A stretch of 53,679 nt of DNA from Luteimonas kalidii (GCF_029887935.1 NZ_JARXRO010000014.1:1-53679); one strand, 5' to 3'; shown: positions 1 through 8,150, counted from the first letter of the stretch. Numbers and translations: made by a program. The notes: generated from the letters alone by a model not told the origin.

Positions 1-15
1 CTGGATCGAGACCAT
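1..15 (-). CDS. IS3-family transposase orfB, first five codons only
   Basis: An ATG at 15-13 overlaps the TGA of orfA by one base (TGATG), the coupling expected between orfA and orfB of an IS3 element. Only M-V-S-I-Q is visible. By family knowledge this would be the DDE integrase-core transposase, but the catalytic domain is outside the window, so the identification rests on orfA and on position. Confidence 0.5.
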
Positions 16-329
16 CAGGTCTCGTCCTTGCCCAACAGGGACGCCAATTTTTTTCGGGCGCGCAGCTCCAGCATGGCCTCGCCGTAGGCTTCCTGGAGGT
101 CCTTGAGCTGGCGCTCGTACTGCTCCCGGACATCCTCGGGCTTGGCCCGCAGGGCGTTCTCCATGCCGCGCTTGGCGTCGTCCACCCAGCTCTCGATCTC
201 CGAGGGCGTCAGGTCGAACTGCCGGCTCGCCTCGGCCACCGTCGTCTTGCCCTGGATGATCTCCAGCACCAGCGCCGACTTCCGCCGGGCTGTCCAACGC
301 TTGATCTCTTCGTCCATCACTTGGCTCAT
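15..329 (-). CDS. IS3-family transposase orfA (helix-turn-helix subunit)
   Basis: A 104-residue basic protein starting MSQVMDEEIKRW. It has the HTH-type segment (TTVAEASRQFDLTPSEIESW, about residues 30-48) followed by a charged, probably coiled-coil region (about 60-100), as in the short orfA DNA-binding subunits of IS3 elements that help form the OrfAB transposase. The ATG at 329 is preceded by AAGGAGAG on the minus strand. It ends LLGKDET and overlaps the ATG of orfB. It appears intact. The neighbour on its 5' side, beyond the IS terminus, is the truncated copy 1 of the repeated gene family. Confidence 0.85.
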   Translation of the reverse strand: MSQVMDEEIKRWTARRKSALVLEIIQGKTTVAEASRQFDLTPSEIESWVDDAKRGMENALRAKPEDVREQYERQLKDLQEAYGEAMLELRARKKLASLLGKDET

Positions 330-382
330 CGTGCTCTCCTTCGAAAGGTAGCACCTGAGCAGGAAATCACTGGGTCATTACA

Positions 383-711
383 CCAAGTCCGAGGCCTTCG
401 TGCGCCAGACCCTGACCGTGCTGGAGCAGAACCCCGACATCGTGCCGCCGGCGCTGGGCCTGCCCGAGGCGCAGGCCGACCTGGTGGCGATGGACCGCCT
501 GCGCCCGGTGCTCAGCCGCCTGCAGCGCCTGACCGAGCGCGTGTCCGACTCGGAAATGGCGCTGGGCAGCGACCTGATGAACACCGCGCTCGAAGGCTAC
601 GGCCTGCTCAAGGTCTCCGGCCGCAACCGCAGCCTAGAAGGCGCCGCCGAAGCCCTGGGCGCCCGCTTCGCCCGCCGCGGCTCGCGGCCGAGCGCTGCGC
701 CGGCGGAGTGA
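383..711 (+). pseudogene. Repeated 12-kDa family protein, copy 1, 5' end removed by IS3 element
   Basis: The frame reads from about codon KSEAFVRQTL to a C-terminal PAE and a TGA at 709-711. It is nearly identical by eye to copy 3 at 10847-11175. The first part found in copy 3 (DLESRLSGLLARDNATRRQ, then ITRMGD) is missing because the IS3 terminus ends at 382. Internal features are a conserved NPDIVPPALGLPEAQADL segment, a heptad-like helical stretch and an ALGSDLMNTALEGYGLLKV segment. A GTG at 400 could in principle start a shortened product. I do not know a function; the family appears to be an uncharacterised helical protein. Confidence 0.7.
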
Positions 712-1440
712 TGCTCCGAACCTAGGGGCGGGCAGGGCCCGCTCCCGGCAGTGCACCTCCACCAAGGCCCCGTTCGCGGGGCCCTTCTGTTGGCCGGCGT
801 TCGCAACACCGAGGCGCCGACCGGGTCGGCCTGACATGCGAGGGAATCTGCCGGCCCGTGCTTAGTGCCTTTCCTCTCAGTCAGTCACTCCGGCGGTGAA
901 GACTCTAGCGTTGTGGTCGGCCGGCGTCATGGGCCGAGAGCGGCTCCGGGCGGTGCTCGTTGTTGGCTGTCAGGTCCTGTCACAAAGCCGTCGGCCGGAA
1001 CACGCCGTTGCTGGTGCAGCTCCGCCTCGCTATAGGTGCGGCTGAAGCACCCCATGTAGGCGTTCTGGTTCCGTTTGCGAGGCCGGAACCCCATCGCCGG
1101 GCGGATTCTTGCATGCTGGCATGGATGCCTGACCGGCAGCCAGGCGCCACGGCTTGGAGTCAAAGCGATCCGGGTCTTGCGAACGTCGACGCTTTTATGG
1201 GCTTCTTGCTGAAGATCCCAGAAGCCATACCTTCTCGGAATATCCGTTGTAGGAGGCCTTGCGGACCGCAATTGGTGCTTGCACGCGCGGAGATGGCGGA
1301 GATATCGTCGGTCCGTGGGCCGACGTGTCAGAACGGCCCATGTTCGCGCCGAGATCTGAAGGATGTCCGGACGCAGTGAGGACGTATGTTGTGGATCTCG
1401 TCGCAATCGTGACTCAACTACTACTCAAGGATTCACCAAA
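712..1440. other. Intergenic region of about 730 bp, no gene supported
   Basis: After the 3' tail of repeat copy 1 (to about 790) there is no reading frame with a ribosome site or recognisable domain. Two overlapping frames of 140-160 codons on opposite strands (about 927-1406) have no family resemblance and lack convincing starts. The base composition becomes less GC-rich from about 1000 towards the protease gene. Confidence 0.5.
764..788 (+). terminator. Hairpin in the tail of repeat copy 1
   Basis: GGCCCCG (766-772) pairs with CGGGGCC (777-783), flanked by AA on the left and CTTCT on the right. Copy 2 has a corresponding hairpin at 4142-4167, so the stem belongs to the repeated unit. The T tract is weak in this copy. 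Confidence 0.55.
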
Positions 1441-3714
1441 ATGTCAAAGGAACAGACTCGCGGCTTATTTGTGAATGCGCTGTCGGCCGCAACAGCGCTG
1501 GCAATTGCCTCGTTAAGCACCGTCTCGGCGAGTGAAGGAGTCAATCTCATTGACCTATCAGGGTCGCCGCAGCACGACCAACTCATCATCCGCTACAAAG
1601 AAGGGACACACGAACGCAATAATCCGTCTGCCATTGCGAGCGGGCTTGAGACCGCTGCCAGAGCCGTCGCAGCTTCCATGCACGACAAGACAATGAGAAT
1701 CGACCATGTGCGCCGCATGGCCCTGGGCGCGGACGTGATCAGAATCGACCGTAAACTCAGCCGCAGCGACATCGAGCGGTTGATGCGTGAGATCGCTTCA
1801 GATCCAGACGTCGAGTATGTTGAACTTGACGTACTTCATCGTGCGCTGGTTAACCCGAATGACCCGCGCTATTCAGATCAGTGGCACTATTACGAAGCTC
1901 TTGGCGGCATTAACGCGCCCCAAGCATGGGATCTCTCGACCGGTCAAGGTGTAGTGGTAGCTATCGTGGATAGCGGACACATCTCTCATGCTGATCTGAA
2001 TGGCAACGTCGTGGGTGGCTACGACATGATCAGCAGTACATCGGGCGGAAATGGTGGTTCCGGAGACGGGAACGGGCGCGATAGCGACTATTCCGACGTG
2101 TCCAATGTGCAGCATGGAAACCACGTTGCCGGGACGGTCGCCGCGGTGACTAGGAACAGCATCGGCGTGGCCGGGGTAGCTTACGACGCCAAGATTACCC
2201 AGATCCGCGTGCTTGGCAACAATGGCTATGGCAGTCTATCGGACATCGCGGATGGCATCGTATGGGCTGCGGGCGGCGCAGTTCCATTGGCGCCGAGCAA
2301 TCCCAACCCCGCCGAGGTGATCAACCTCAGTCTCGGTGGGTCAGGCGGTTGCTCGAGTACTTATCAAAACGCTATCAACGCTGCTATACAGAGCGGCGCC
2401 GTTGTGGTGGCGGCGGCGGGCAACAGCAATGCGAATGTTTCCGGGTTTGCGCCCGCGAACTGCAGCGGTGTGATAGCCGTCGCGGCGAGCGATCGCCAAG
2501 GTAACCGGGCCAACTACTCCAACTATGGCTCGCTTATCGATGTGACGGCGCCCGGGGGTGAGACCGGCGGAAACACGACCAACGCTAACGGCGTGCTCTC
2601 TACAGTGGCGGGCAACGGTTACGCCTACTACGAGGGTACCTCGATGGCAGCGCCCCACGTAGCTGGCGTTGCGGCATTAGTGCAGGCGCGCGCTGCCGTT
2701 CCGCTAACGCCTTCTGAGATGGAACAGGTGCTCAAGGATACGGCGCGCCCGCTGCCGGGTAGCTGTACAGGTGGGTGCGGCGCGGGCATCGTCGATGCGA
2801 GCGCGGCGGTCGCTTCTTTAGCGAGCTCATTGCCGACGCAGAACGTAGGCGCAGATTTCGATGGAGATGGAGCCTTCGATATTCTGTGGCGTAATACCAG
2901 CAATGGGCAGAATGTGATCTGGCGATCAGGCAATAGCGCAACTCAACAGAGCGTAACGGCAGTTCCTAGCCAAGCTTGGCGGGTCGTTGGTGTAGGTGAT
3001 TTCAACGGTGACGGCCAAGACGACATTCTTTGGCGCAACGACATTACCGGCGCAAACTCGGTATGGATGTCCGGCGACGGTGCGACTCAGCTGGGGTTGG
3101 AGACAGTTGCCAGCCAGGCTTGGGTCGTTGCTGGCACGGGTGATTTCAATGGCGACGGCAAAGATGACATTCTGTGGCGCAATGGCAGTACAGGCGCCAA
3201 CGTGATATGGAGATCTGGCGACAGTTCAACCCAGCAGCCGGTCACAGCGGTTACCGATTCGCAGTGGTATGTGGCGGGTGTAGGTGACTTCAATAGCGAT
3301 GGCTTGGACGACATCCTCTGGCGTAATCGCGATTCGGGTGCGAATTCGATCTGGAGATCCGGCAGTAGCGCGAACATGCAGATGGTCACAGCGGTCACGA
3401 GCTCAGGTTGGCAGGTGGCCGGCATCGGAGACTTTAATGGTGACAGCACCGACGACATCTTGTGGCGAAATCTCATTACGGGCGCGAACTCGATCTGGAA
3501 ATCTGCCAACAATGCCACTCAGCAAGCCGTGACATTAGTAGATAATCTTGACTGGGAGGTCGCAGGCATAGGCGACTACAATGCCGACGGCGTGGACGAT
3601 ATTCTTTGGCGGAATAGTGCTAGCGGCGCCAATTCGATCTGGAGGTCAGGCAACAGCGCTACCGCACAGGCGGTAACGGCGGTTGAGAACCAAGCTTGGA
3701 AGGTTGTTCCCTGA
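1441..3714 (+). CDS. Secreted subtilisin-type (S8) serine protease with C-terminal FG-GAP-like repeats
   Basis: A 757-residue exported protease. The ATG at 1441 is chosen over the longer open frame from 1363 because MSKEQ is followed by a signal peptide (to about A30). A propeptide-like region follows (about 46-135), then the S8 catalytic domain: Asp177 in VVAIVDSGH, His225 in QHGNHVAG, oxyanion Asn328 in AAAGNS and Ser401 in GTSMAAPHVAG. From about 469 to the end there are six repeats of about 48 residues with DxNxDGxxD calcium-type motifs (FG-GAP/VCBS-like, beta-propeller-forming in known proteins). It is likely an extracellular nutritional or lytic protease. Codon use is visibly less GC-biased than most neighbours, and the gene sits between direct copies 1 and 2 of the repeated gene family. 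A strong hairpin follows at 3734. Confidence 0.93.
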   Translation: MSKEQTRGLFVNALSAATALAIASLSTVSASEGVNLIDLSGSPQHDQLIIRYKEGTHERNNPSAIASGLETAARAVAASMHDKTMRIDHVRRMALGADVIRIDRKLSRSDIERLMREIASDPDVEYVELDVLHRALVNPNDPRYSDQWHYYEALGGINAPQAWDLSTGQGVVVAIVDSGHISHADLNGNVVGGYDMISSTSGGNGGSGDGNGRDSDYSDVSNVQHGNHVAGTVAAVTRNSIGVAGVAYDAKITQIRVLGNNGYGSLSDIADGIVWAAGGAVPLAPSNPNPAEVINLSLGGSGGCSSTYQNAINAAIQSGAVVVAAAGNSNANVSGFAPANCSGVIAVAASDRQGNRANYSNYGSLIDVTAPGGETGGNTTNANGVLSTVAGNGYAYYEGTSMAAPHVAGVAALVQARAAVPLTPSEMEQVLKDTARPLPGSCTGGCGAGIVDASAAVASLASSLPTQNVGADFDGDGAFDILWRNTSNGQNVIWRSGNSATQQSVTAVPSQAWRVVGVGDFNGDGQDDILWRNDITGANSVWMSGDGATQLGLETVASQAWVVAGTGDFNGDGKDDILWRNGSTGANVIWRSGDSSTQQPVTAVTDSQWYVAGVGDFNSDGLDDILWRNRDSGANSIWRSGSSANMQMVTAVTSSGWQVAGIGDFNGDSTDDILWRNLITGANSIWKSANNATQQAVTLVDNLDWEVAGIGDYNADGVDDILWRNSASGANSIWRSGNSATAQAVTAVENQAWKVVP
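2845..3711 (+). repeat. Six in-frame FG-GAP-like coding repeats
   Basis: Six tandem units of about 144 bp encode the pattern GxGDFNxDGxDDILWRN...GANSIWRSG...TQQxVTAV. They form the C-terminal third of the S8 protease. The number of units could vary between strains by recombination. Confidence 0.85.
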
Positions 3715-3733
3715 TCTAGTCGGACTGTTCTTC

Positions 3734-3759
3734 GGTGCAGCCCGCACATGGGCTGCACC
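3734..3759 (+). terminator. Hairpin after the S8 protease gene
   Basis: GGTGCAGCCC (3734-3743) pairs perfectly with GGGCTGCACC (3750-3759) across a six-base loop, 20 bp after the stop codon. There is no T tract, so termination strength is uncertain. Confidence 0.65.
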
Positions 3760-3780
3760 GATCAGATTGCAGAGCATTGT

Positions 3781-4086
3781 GCGCGAGACCCTGACCGTGC
3801 TGGAGCAGAACCCGACATCGTGCCGCCGGCGCCGGGCCGGCCCGAGGCCCAGGCCGACCTGGTGGCGATGGACCTCCTGCGCCTGGTGCTCGGCCGCCTG
3901 CAGCGCCTGATCGAGCGCGTGTCCGACTCGGAAATGGCGCTGGGCAGCGACCTGATGAACACCGCACTCGAAGGCTATGGCCTGCTCAAGGTCTCCGGCC
4001 GCAACCGCGGCCTGGAAGGCGCCGCCGAAGCCCTAGGCGCCCGCTTCGCCCGCCGCGGCTCCCGCCCGAGCGCCGCGGCCGCGTAG
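3781..4086 (+). pseudogene. Repeated 12-kDa family protein, copy 2, truncated and frameshifted
   Basis: Homology to copies 1 and 3 starts at GAGACCCTGACCGTGCTGG (about 3785) and continues to the stop at 4086. One C is missing from the run that reads GAACCCCGAC in the other copies (here GAACCCGAC, about 3809), which breaks the frame. The N-terminal part is absent. A downstream product from the NPDIVPP region onward remains open, but no start with a ribosome site is visible. It is followed by the same 3' tail and hairpin as copy 1. Confidence 0.75.
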
Positions 4087-4141
4087 TGATGTTTCGGCCC
4101 CAAGGGCGGACAGGGCTCGCTCCGGGCATCGCATCGCCACC

Positions 4142-4167
4142 AAGGCCCCACTCGCGGAGGCCTTTTT
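4142..4167 (+). terminator. Intrinsic-type terminator in the tail of repeat copy 2
   Basis: AAGGCC (4142-4147) pairs with GGCCTT (4159-4164), followed by TTTTT to 4167. It corresponds in position to the hairpin at 764 after copy 1. Confidence 0.6.
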
Positions 4168-4476
4168 GCTGGCCAGTCGTCCGGGACAGCCGGCGCGCCG
4201 CCTGAATCGGCTCGACGGCCGACCGATCCGGGTGGCACGCGTACAAAATTGCCTCTCGGATGGACAGATTTTGTCCATCGCTACAGCGGAAGGCGGTGTC
4301 GGGGGAAGGTTCGCTGGCCGTACGGCGGGCGACGAGCGAAGGCAGGTGCCGCCCGGCAACAATTGACCCCAACGGCGATCGCCGACCAAACTTGGCCCGA
4401 ATGCCTGTCGTCGCAGACCTGTGGATGGTCCGCATCCGGGAGATGTCTCTCCAGATGCGCTCGGGCTGGGGGAAGA
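4168..4476. other. Intergenic region between repeat copy 2 and membrane protein gene
   Basis: No convincing coding region. An open frame on the plus strand extends upstream of the next gene but has an atypical, arginine-rich translation and no ribosome site. Nothing else was recognised. Confidence 0.4.
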
Positions 4477-5061
4477 ATGATCGAGAATCTGTTGGAAATG
4501 GCCGACGGAAGGCTGCTGATCCCGCTGGTCGTGGCAGCCGTGGGCGTAGCGATGGCGAAGGGGGCCTTTAGTCTCTTCCGCTCCCGTAGCCAGGATCGCA
4601 GAGACTTCCTCGACCTGTTCCGGGACCACGAGGCGCAAAGCGACCTGTGGATGACGGTCGCCGTCCGGCACGTGTTCGGCGCGTATCTTCCCGCGAGCCT
4701 GATCAGGCAGTTGATGTCCAGCCCTCAGCCCGGCCGTGCCTTGCTCGAAGTCGGCGGCGCATGGGATTTCATCGACATGGACGACGAGACTGGCGAGCTG
4801 ACTTGGCGCCGGAAGCTCTTTCACACGCCAAAGAGAAGAAGGGTCGTGGTGTGGACGTTGCACGTGGCCTACTTCGTGCTTGCGGCTACTTCGCTCTGGC
4901 TCGCCTACCTGTGCCTAACCGGCCAGCTTGATGGCAGAGCTCTCTGGATCGCATGGGTGTACGCGATCTTGTGCGGGGCCGGTGCATTCGCTGCGCTGGC
5001 CTACGGCGATAGCCTCAACGACGCGAGCAAGGCGGCCGAACGCTGGTTGGGCCTCGCGTAG
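4477..5061 (+). CDS. Membrane protein of unknown function, three predicted helices
   Basis: A 194-residue product. The ATG at 4477 follows a purine-rich GGGGGAAGA ribosome site and is preferred over an upstream in-frame ATG at 4249. A hydrophobic segment lies at about 12-28 (LLIPLVVAAVGVAMA). Then comes a charged domain of about 85 residues with an acidic DMDDETGEL stretch, followed by two C-terminal hydrophobic segments (about 123-145 and 155-178). No family was recognised. The soluble loop is probably a small ligand-binding or partner-binding domain, but this is inference. It lies 140 bp upstream of the DUF1353 gene in the same direction. Confidence 0.65.
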   Translation: MIENLLEMADGRLLIPLVVAAVGVAMAKGAFSLFRSRSQDRRDFLDLFRDHEAQSDLWMTVAVRHVFGAYLPASLIRQLMSSPQPGRALLEVGGAWDFIDMDDETGELTWRRKLFHTPKRRRVVVWTLHVAYFVLAATSLWLAYLCLTGQLDGRALWIAWVYAILCGAGAFAALAYGDSLNDASKAAERWLGLA

Positions 5062-5201
5062 CCCTGAAGACCCGGGTTAGGCTCGCAGGGGGCCAGGGCA
5101 GGGGAGGTCGGTGGCCGGCAGGGGGCAATCTGGACTTGGAATGCCTACAGGTCCGATTGCGATCATCAGTCAACGGAAGCTGGCGATACAAGGGGAATGT
5201 C

Positions 5202-5903
5202 ATGCGCACACTGGTTCTGGTAGTGGCTTTGCTTTGCCTCGTTCTTCCCGTGAATGCCCAGGAAGCTGGACCGCACGGCTTGTTTCGTGGCGAGGTGGTC
5301 ACCCGCTGGCTCGATGAGCCGAGGCGGATGCAGCTCGTCGAGGATTTCGCGTACGTGGCCCCGGACGAACTGGTCTGGGACGCGCCCGCAGGGTGGATCA
5401 TCGATGGCGCATCGATCCCGCGGTTCGCGTGGTCCATCGTGGGCGGGCCCTACGAGGGGAACTACCGGCGCGCCTCCGTGATTCACGATGTGGCCTGCGA
5501 CCGGAAGGAGCGGCCCTGGAAGCTGGTGCATCGCGCCTTCTACACGGCGATGCTCGCCGCCGGCGTCGATGCGATGAAGGCGAAGCTGATGTATGCGGCG
5601 GTGTACTTCGGTGGGCCACGCTGGGACAGCAGCGTCAACGTCGCCACGTCTTCGCCGTTCGGGCCGGATGCGCCTTCGGCGGTATACATGCGCACGCACC
5701 GGGTGGAGCCGGACTACGCCATCGTCCATCCAGCCGCGCCGCCGGATGGCACGACGGGTTCCGGGCCGGTCTTCTCCTCGACATTGTTCTTCGAGGCCCA
5801 CGAAGAGACATTGCTCACCGAGCAGCAGTTCGAGGTGCTGCGGGCGAAGATCGAGGCGGAGGACCTCAGCCTTGAGCAGATCGAGGGCTACGAGCCCGAT
5901 TGA
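5202..5903 (+). CDS. Exported DUF1353-domain protein
   Basis: A 233-residue product. The ATG at 5202 has AAGGGGAATGT upstream and begins a typical Sec signal peptide (MRTLVLVVALLCLVLPVNAQ). The mature part has the DUF1353 features: a W-D-A-P-A-G-W segment, GASIPRFAWSIVGGPYEGNY (about 67-86) and SVIHDVACD (about 91-99). This domain occurs in phage and chromosomal proteins and has no established biochemical function. An upstream in-frame ATG at 5136 lacks a ribosome site and would bury the signal peptide. The C-terminus (about 185-233) is a probably helical acidic tail. Confidence 0.75.
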   Translation: MRTLVLVVALLCLVLPVNAQEAGPHGLFRGEVVTRWLDEPRRMQLVEDFAYVAPDELVWDAPAGWIIDGASIPRFAWSIVGGPYEGNYRRASVIHDVACDRKERPWKLVHRAFYTAMLAAGVDAMKAKLMYAAVYFGGPRWDSSVNVATSSPFGPDAPSAVYMRTHRVEPDYAIVHPAAPPDGTTGSGPVFSSTLFFEAHEETLLTEQQFEVLRAKIEAEDLSLEQIEGYEPD

Positions 5904-6002
5904 CGCGGAGCAAAGCGGAGCTGCGCGAAGCATGAGGCGAACGGCAGGTTTCGTCGCCTCGCACATTCGGCCGACGGGTGGAGATCCATCGTCGGCCGGG
6001 TC

Positions 6003-6398
6003 GTGGCGTCGTCCCGTTCGGGTGGTTCTTCGGAGTGGTGTTGCCCATTCCGAGGGTTGTTGACACGCCGAAAATCCAGTAGCAGACTCGATTCCAAGGA
6101 GCGTCGAAACTCCTCACAGAGCGGTACCCACCTCCGACAAACTGGTGGGTTTTTTGTGCCTGCATGCTTTGCAGGCACAACCGACGCGATGCCTGCGTCG
6201 GGAGGGCGGCTAATACAACACCCTTCGGGGAAATACGCCCGCCGGCTCTGTGCGGTTTCGAACCTCCCGACTTCCCGTCGGCCGCAGCGCGGTGGGCGGG
6301 CACTTCATGGAACGAGGAGGCGACGATGTCGAAGCACACGATGGACGCGAGGGGCACCACCGGCTACTTCCTGCCCGAGGAGAGCCACTTCCGATTGA
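6003..6398 (+). other. Possible phage Ash/Icd-like small coding segment in a leader region
   Basis: In the frame starting at 6003 a segment between about 6117 and 6310 reads GGFFVPACFAGTTDAMPASG, then GRLIQHPSGKYARRLCAVSN and an arginine-rich tail. This resembles, from memory, the short Ash family (P4-type phages) and Icd-like proteins. The frame overlaps two hairpins and the start of the next gene, and I see no clear start codon with a ribosome site. It may be a remnant of such a gene, or a structured leader RNA in which the coding resemblance is secondary. A database search is needed to decide. Confidence 0.3.
6127..6178 (+). promoter_or_regulatory. Tandem hairpins, first followed by a T6 run (possible attenuator)
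   Basis: CCCACC (6127-6132) pairs with GGTGGG (6144-6149) and is followed by six T (6150-6155). Immediately after, GTGCCTGC (6156-6163) pairs perfectly with GCAGGCAC (6171-6178). They lie about 150 bp upstream of the XAC0095-like gene. The first hairpin has the form of an intrinsic terminator, so it may end transcription from upstream or attenuate the downstream gene. Confidence 0.6.
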
Positions 6399-7162
6399 AG
6401 AAGCTGCACGGCCACATGGAATTCCTGTCGCAGCTCGCGCAGCCGCGCAGGGACGACGAGGAGGACACGGGCTTCGGCCCAGAGATCAGCGGCGACGAGA
6501 TGGCCGTGTGCCTGGAACTGCTGGCCGAGCAGGCCGGGCGCGTGCTGGACGAGGTGACATGGCCGGCAGAGCGGAAGACTGCTGCACAGCGATCGCAGGC
6601 GCGCGGTGAGGACGACCTGGACGATCGGGCGGAGGCCGAGGAGGCCGAGGAGGCCGAGGACGCCGAGGAAGCCGATGAGGCCTTGGACGCCGAACCCCAG
6701 GACGACGAGGCTGGCGAGCTACCGCCCGCGAATGCCCAGGAAGATGCGGATTCCGGGACGGACGAGGCGAGCGGTGCAGGCGATGCCGACGCGGACGCCA
6801 CCGCCGACCCACTTGTCATCGGCATGACCATGGACCAGCTGGACGCCCTCAACCGCCTGCACGACCGGCTGCACGCCTACGGCGACATGGTCCTGGGTCT
6901 GGAGCGAATGACCCTGGCCGACGGCACGCCCACCGTGCTTGGCGAAGTGATCTTCGAAGACGCCGAGGCCGCTAGCAAGCTCATGGACCAGGTGGCCGGT
7001 CAGTGCCTTCCCGATGAACTCCGCGGGACGCGCGGCGTCCGCGAAGCGCACGCCGCCTACGGCGCGCCCGGCAGCCACGGTCCCAATTTCGACTCGGCCA
7101 TGCCGAGGCTGCCACCGCCCGTGCCTGCGGGTGGCCACCCGCAGGGAGCCAGCCTGCATTGA
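6326..7162 (+). CDS. XAC0095-like protein with acidic linker and second repeat-like half
   Basis: A 278-residue product. The ATG at 6326 has GAGGAGGCGAC upstream. Residues about 12-82 (GYFLPEESHFRLKKLHGHME, ISGDEMAVCLELLAEQ, VLDEVTWPA) match the XAC0095 family of Xanthomonadaceae, which has no known function. A strongly acidic Glu/Asp/Ala linker (about 92-158) follows, encoded partly by tandem GAGGCCGAG units. A second helical region (about 163-225, DQLDALNRLHDRLHAYGDMV to KLMDQV) shows the same spacing of Leu/His and LMDQV as the first, so the protein may be an internal duplication. No signal peptide or membrane segment is visible. The structured leader at 6127-6178 precedes it. Confidence 0.75.
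   Translation: MSKHTMDARGTTGYFLPEESHFRLKKLHGHMEFLSQLAQPRRDDEEDTGFGPEISGDEMAVCLELLAEQAGRVLDEVTWPAERKTAAQRSQARGEDDLDDRAEAEEAEEAEDAEEADEALDAEPQDDEAGELPPANAQEDADSGTDEASGAGDADADATADPLVIGMTMDQLDALNRLHDRLHAYGDMVLGLERMTLADGTPTVLGEVIFEDAEAASKLMDQVAGQCLPDELRGTRGVREAHAAYGAPGSHGPNFDSAMPRLPPPVPAGGHPQGASLH
6631..6684 (+). repeat. Short GAGGCCGAG-type tandem repeat inside a gene
   Basis: About six imperfect 9-bp units encode the Glu/Ala-rich linker of the XAC0095-like protein. Slippage by whole units would change linker length without breaking the frame. Confidence 0.6.
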
Positions 7163-7289
7163 GTGGGCAGGGCGCGGTGCCGGACTCGCTGGGAGGCCCG
7201 GCACCGTGCCAGTCCTGGGGACACCTGAAAGCACGAGGCGATGGCTGTGAGGTTCGGCGCGCTGCTCCAGGCGTCGGTCCGAACGCGGG

Positions 7290-8150
7290 CTAACCGGTGC
7301 CCGCGCCCGCCCGCCGCTTGACGGCATACATCGCGCGGTCGGCATGAGCGAGCAGGGTGGCGACGTCGTCGCCGTCGCCGGGAAAGCAGGCGATGCCCAC
7401 GCTGGCATCGAGCTGGAACGGTTGACCGGCGAGATGATCGATCCGGCGCAGCCGGTCGCGCAGCGCGTCGGCGACACGGCGGGCGGCGGTGGCGTCCCTG
7501 CATCCGGGCAGCACCACCACGAATTCGTCGCCACCGATCCGCGCGGCGACGTCGCCGTGCCGCAGGCCCTGCGTCAGCCGGGCAGCGACGTCCTGCAGCA
7601 GGCGGTCGCCGGCGTCGTGGCCGCCGAGGTCGTTCGCCGCCTTGAAGCCGTCCAGGTCGACATACAGCAGCGCCAGGCCATCGCCGTTCGCCCGCGCGTG
7701 CGAGAGCGCCCGCGTCAGGACCTGTTGCAGGTGGTGGCGGTTGGGCAGTCCGGTCAGCGTGTCGTGGTTGGCGAGATGCTCCAGTTCCGCTTCGACGCGG
7801 CGCAACTCGGTGGCCTCGCGCCCCACGCCGATGCGCACGCCATATTCGGGGCACCAGCAGGCCGACCACTGCATGTCAACGAGGTGGCCGTCCTTGTGGA
7901 CGTAGCGGTTGCGGAAGTGGCGCTGGATGGCGCCCGCGGTGACCTCTGCGGCCTGGCGCACGGTGTCTTCGCGATCTGGGGGGTACACGAAGTCGAAGGC
8001 CGGCCGGCCCAGGACCTCGTCGGCCCGGTAGCCCAGGATGCGTTCGAAGCCGGCGCTGACGAACAGATAGCGGCTGTCTTCGGCGACCACGCAGACGGCG
8101 TCGGGCAGCAGGGCGAGCACATCGGTGAGCGGAGGCAGCCTTGGGTTCAT
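7290..8150 (-). CDS. PAS-GGDEF diguanylate cyclase
   Basis: A 286-residue cytoplasmic protein that should make cyclic di-GMP from two GTP. The ATG at 8150 (MNPRLPPL) starts just before a PAS domain (about 10-110: DAVCVVAEDSRYLFVSAGFE, ILGYRADEVLGRP, a PAC-like stretch to about 120). The GGDEF domain (about 125-283) has NHDTLTGLPNR, the metal-binding DLDGFKAAND, an intact GGDEF at 206-210 and an RxxD inhibitory site (RHGD, 197-200) exactly five residues before it. Product-feedback control is therefore likely. There are no membrane segments, so the signal sensed by PAS would be intracellular. It is transcribed away from the GH51 gene. Confidence 0.92.
   Translation of the reverse strand: MNPRLPPLTDVLALLPDAVCVVAEDSRYLFVSAGFERILGYRADEVLGRPAFDFVYPPDREDTVRQAAEVTAGAIQRHFRNRYVHKDGHLVDMQWSACWCPEYGVRIGVGREATELRRVEAELEHLANHDTLTGLPNRHHLQQVLTRALSHARANGDGLALLYVDLDGFKAANDLGGHDAGDRLLQDVAARLTQGLRHGDVAARIGGDEFVVVLPGCRDATAARRVADALRDRLRRIDHLAGQPFQLDASVGIACFPGDGDDVATLLAHADRAMYAVKRRAGAGTG

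Larger units (their letters stand above)
1..382 (-). mobile_element. IS3-family insertion sequence, left-transcribed, cut by window edge
   Basis: The element is read on the minus strand and runs off the left edge. Its 5' terminus ends in TG...CA form: read on the minus strand the end at 382 begins TGTAATGACCCAGTGATTT, followed by an orfA with a good ribosome site and the first codons of an overlapping orfB. This is the usual IS3 layout. Homology to the repeated gene family begins immediately outside the terminus (about 384), so the IS sits inside copy 1 of that family. The other terminus, most of orfB and any target duplication lie outside the window. Confidence 0.8.

Noticed and set aside
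927..1406. Overlapping plus and minus open frames in the 712-1440 interval
   Set aside because: No ribosome site, no recognisable domain, and they occupy opposite strands of the same low-information stretch.
1363..1440. Upstream in-frame ATG for the S8 protease
   Set aside because: It would add 26 residues before a good signal peptide starting at 1441 and has no ribosome site.
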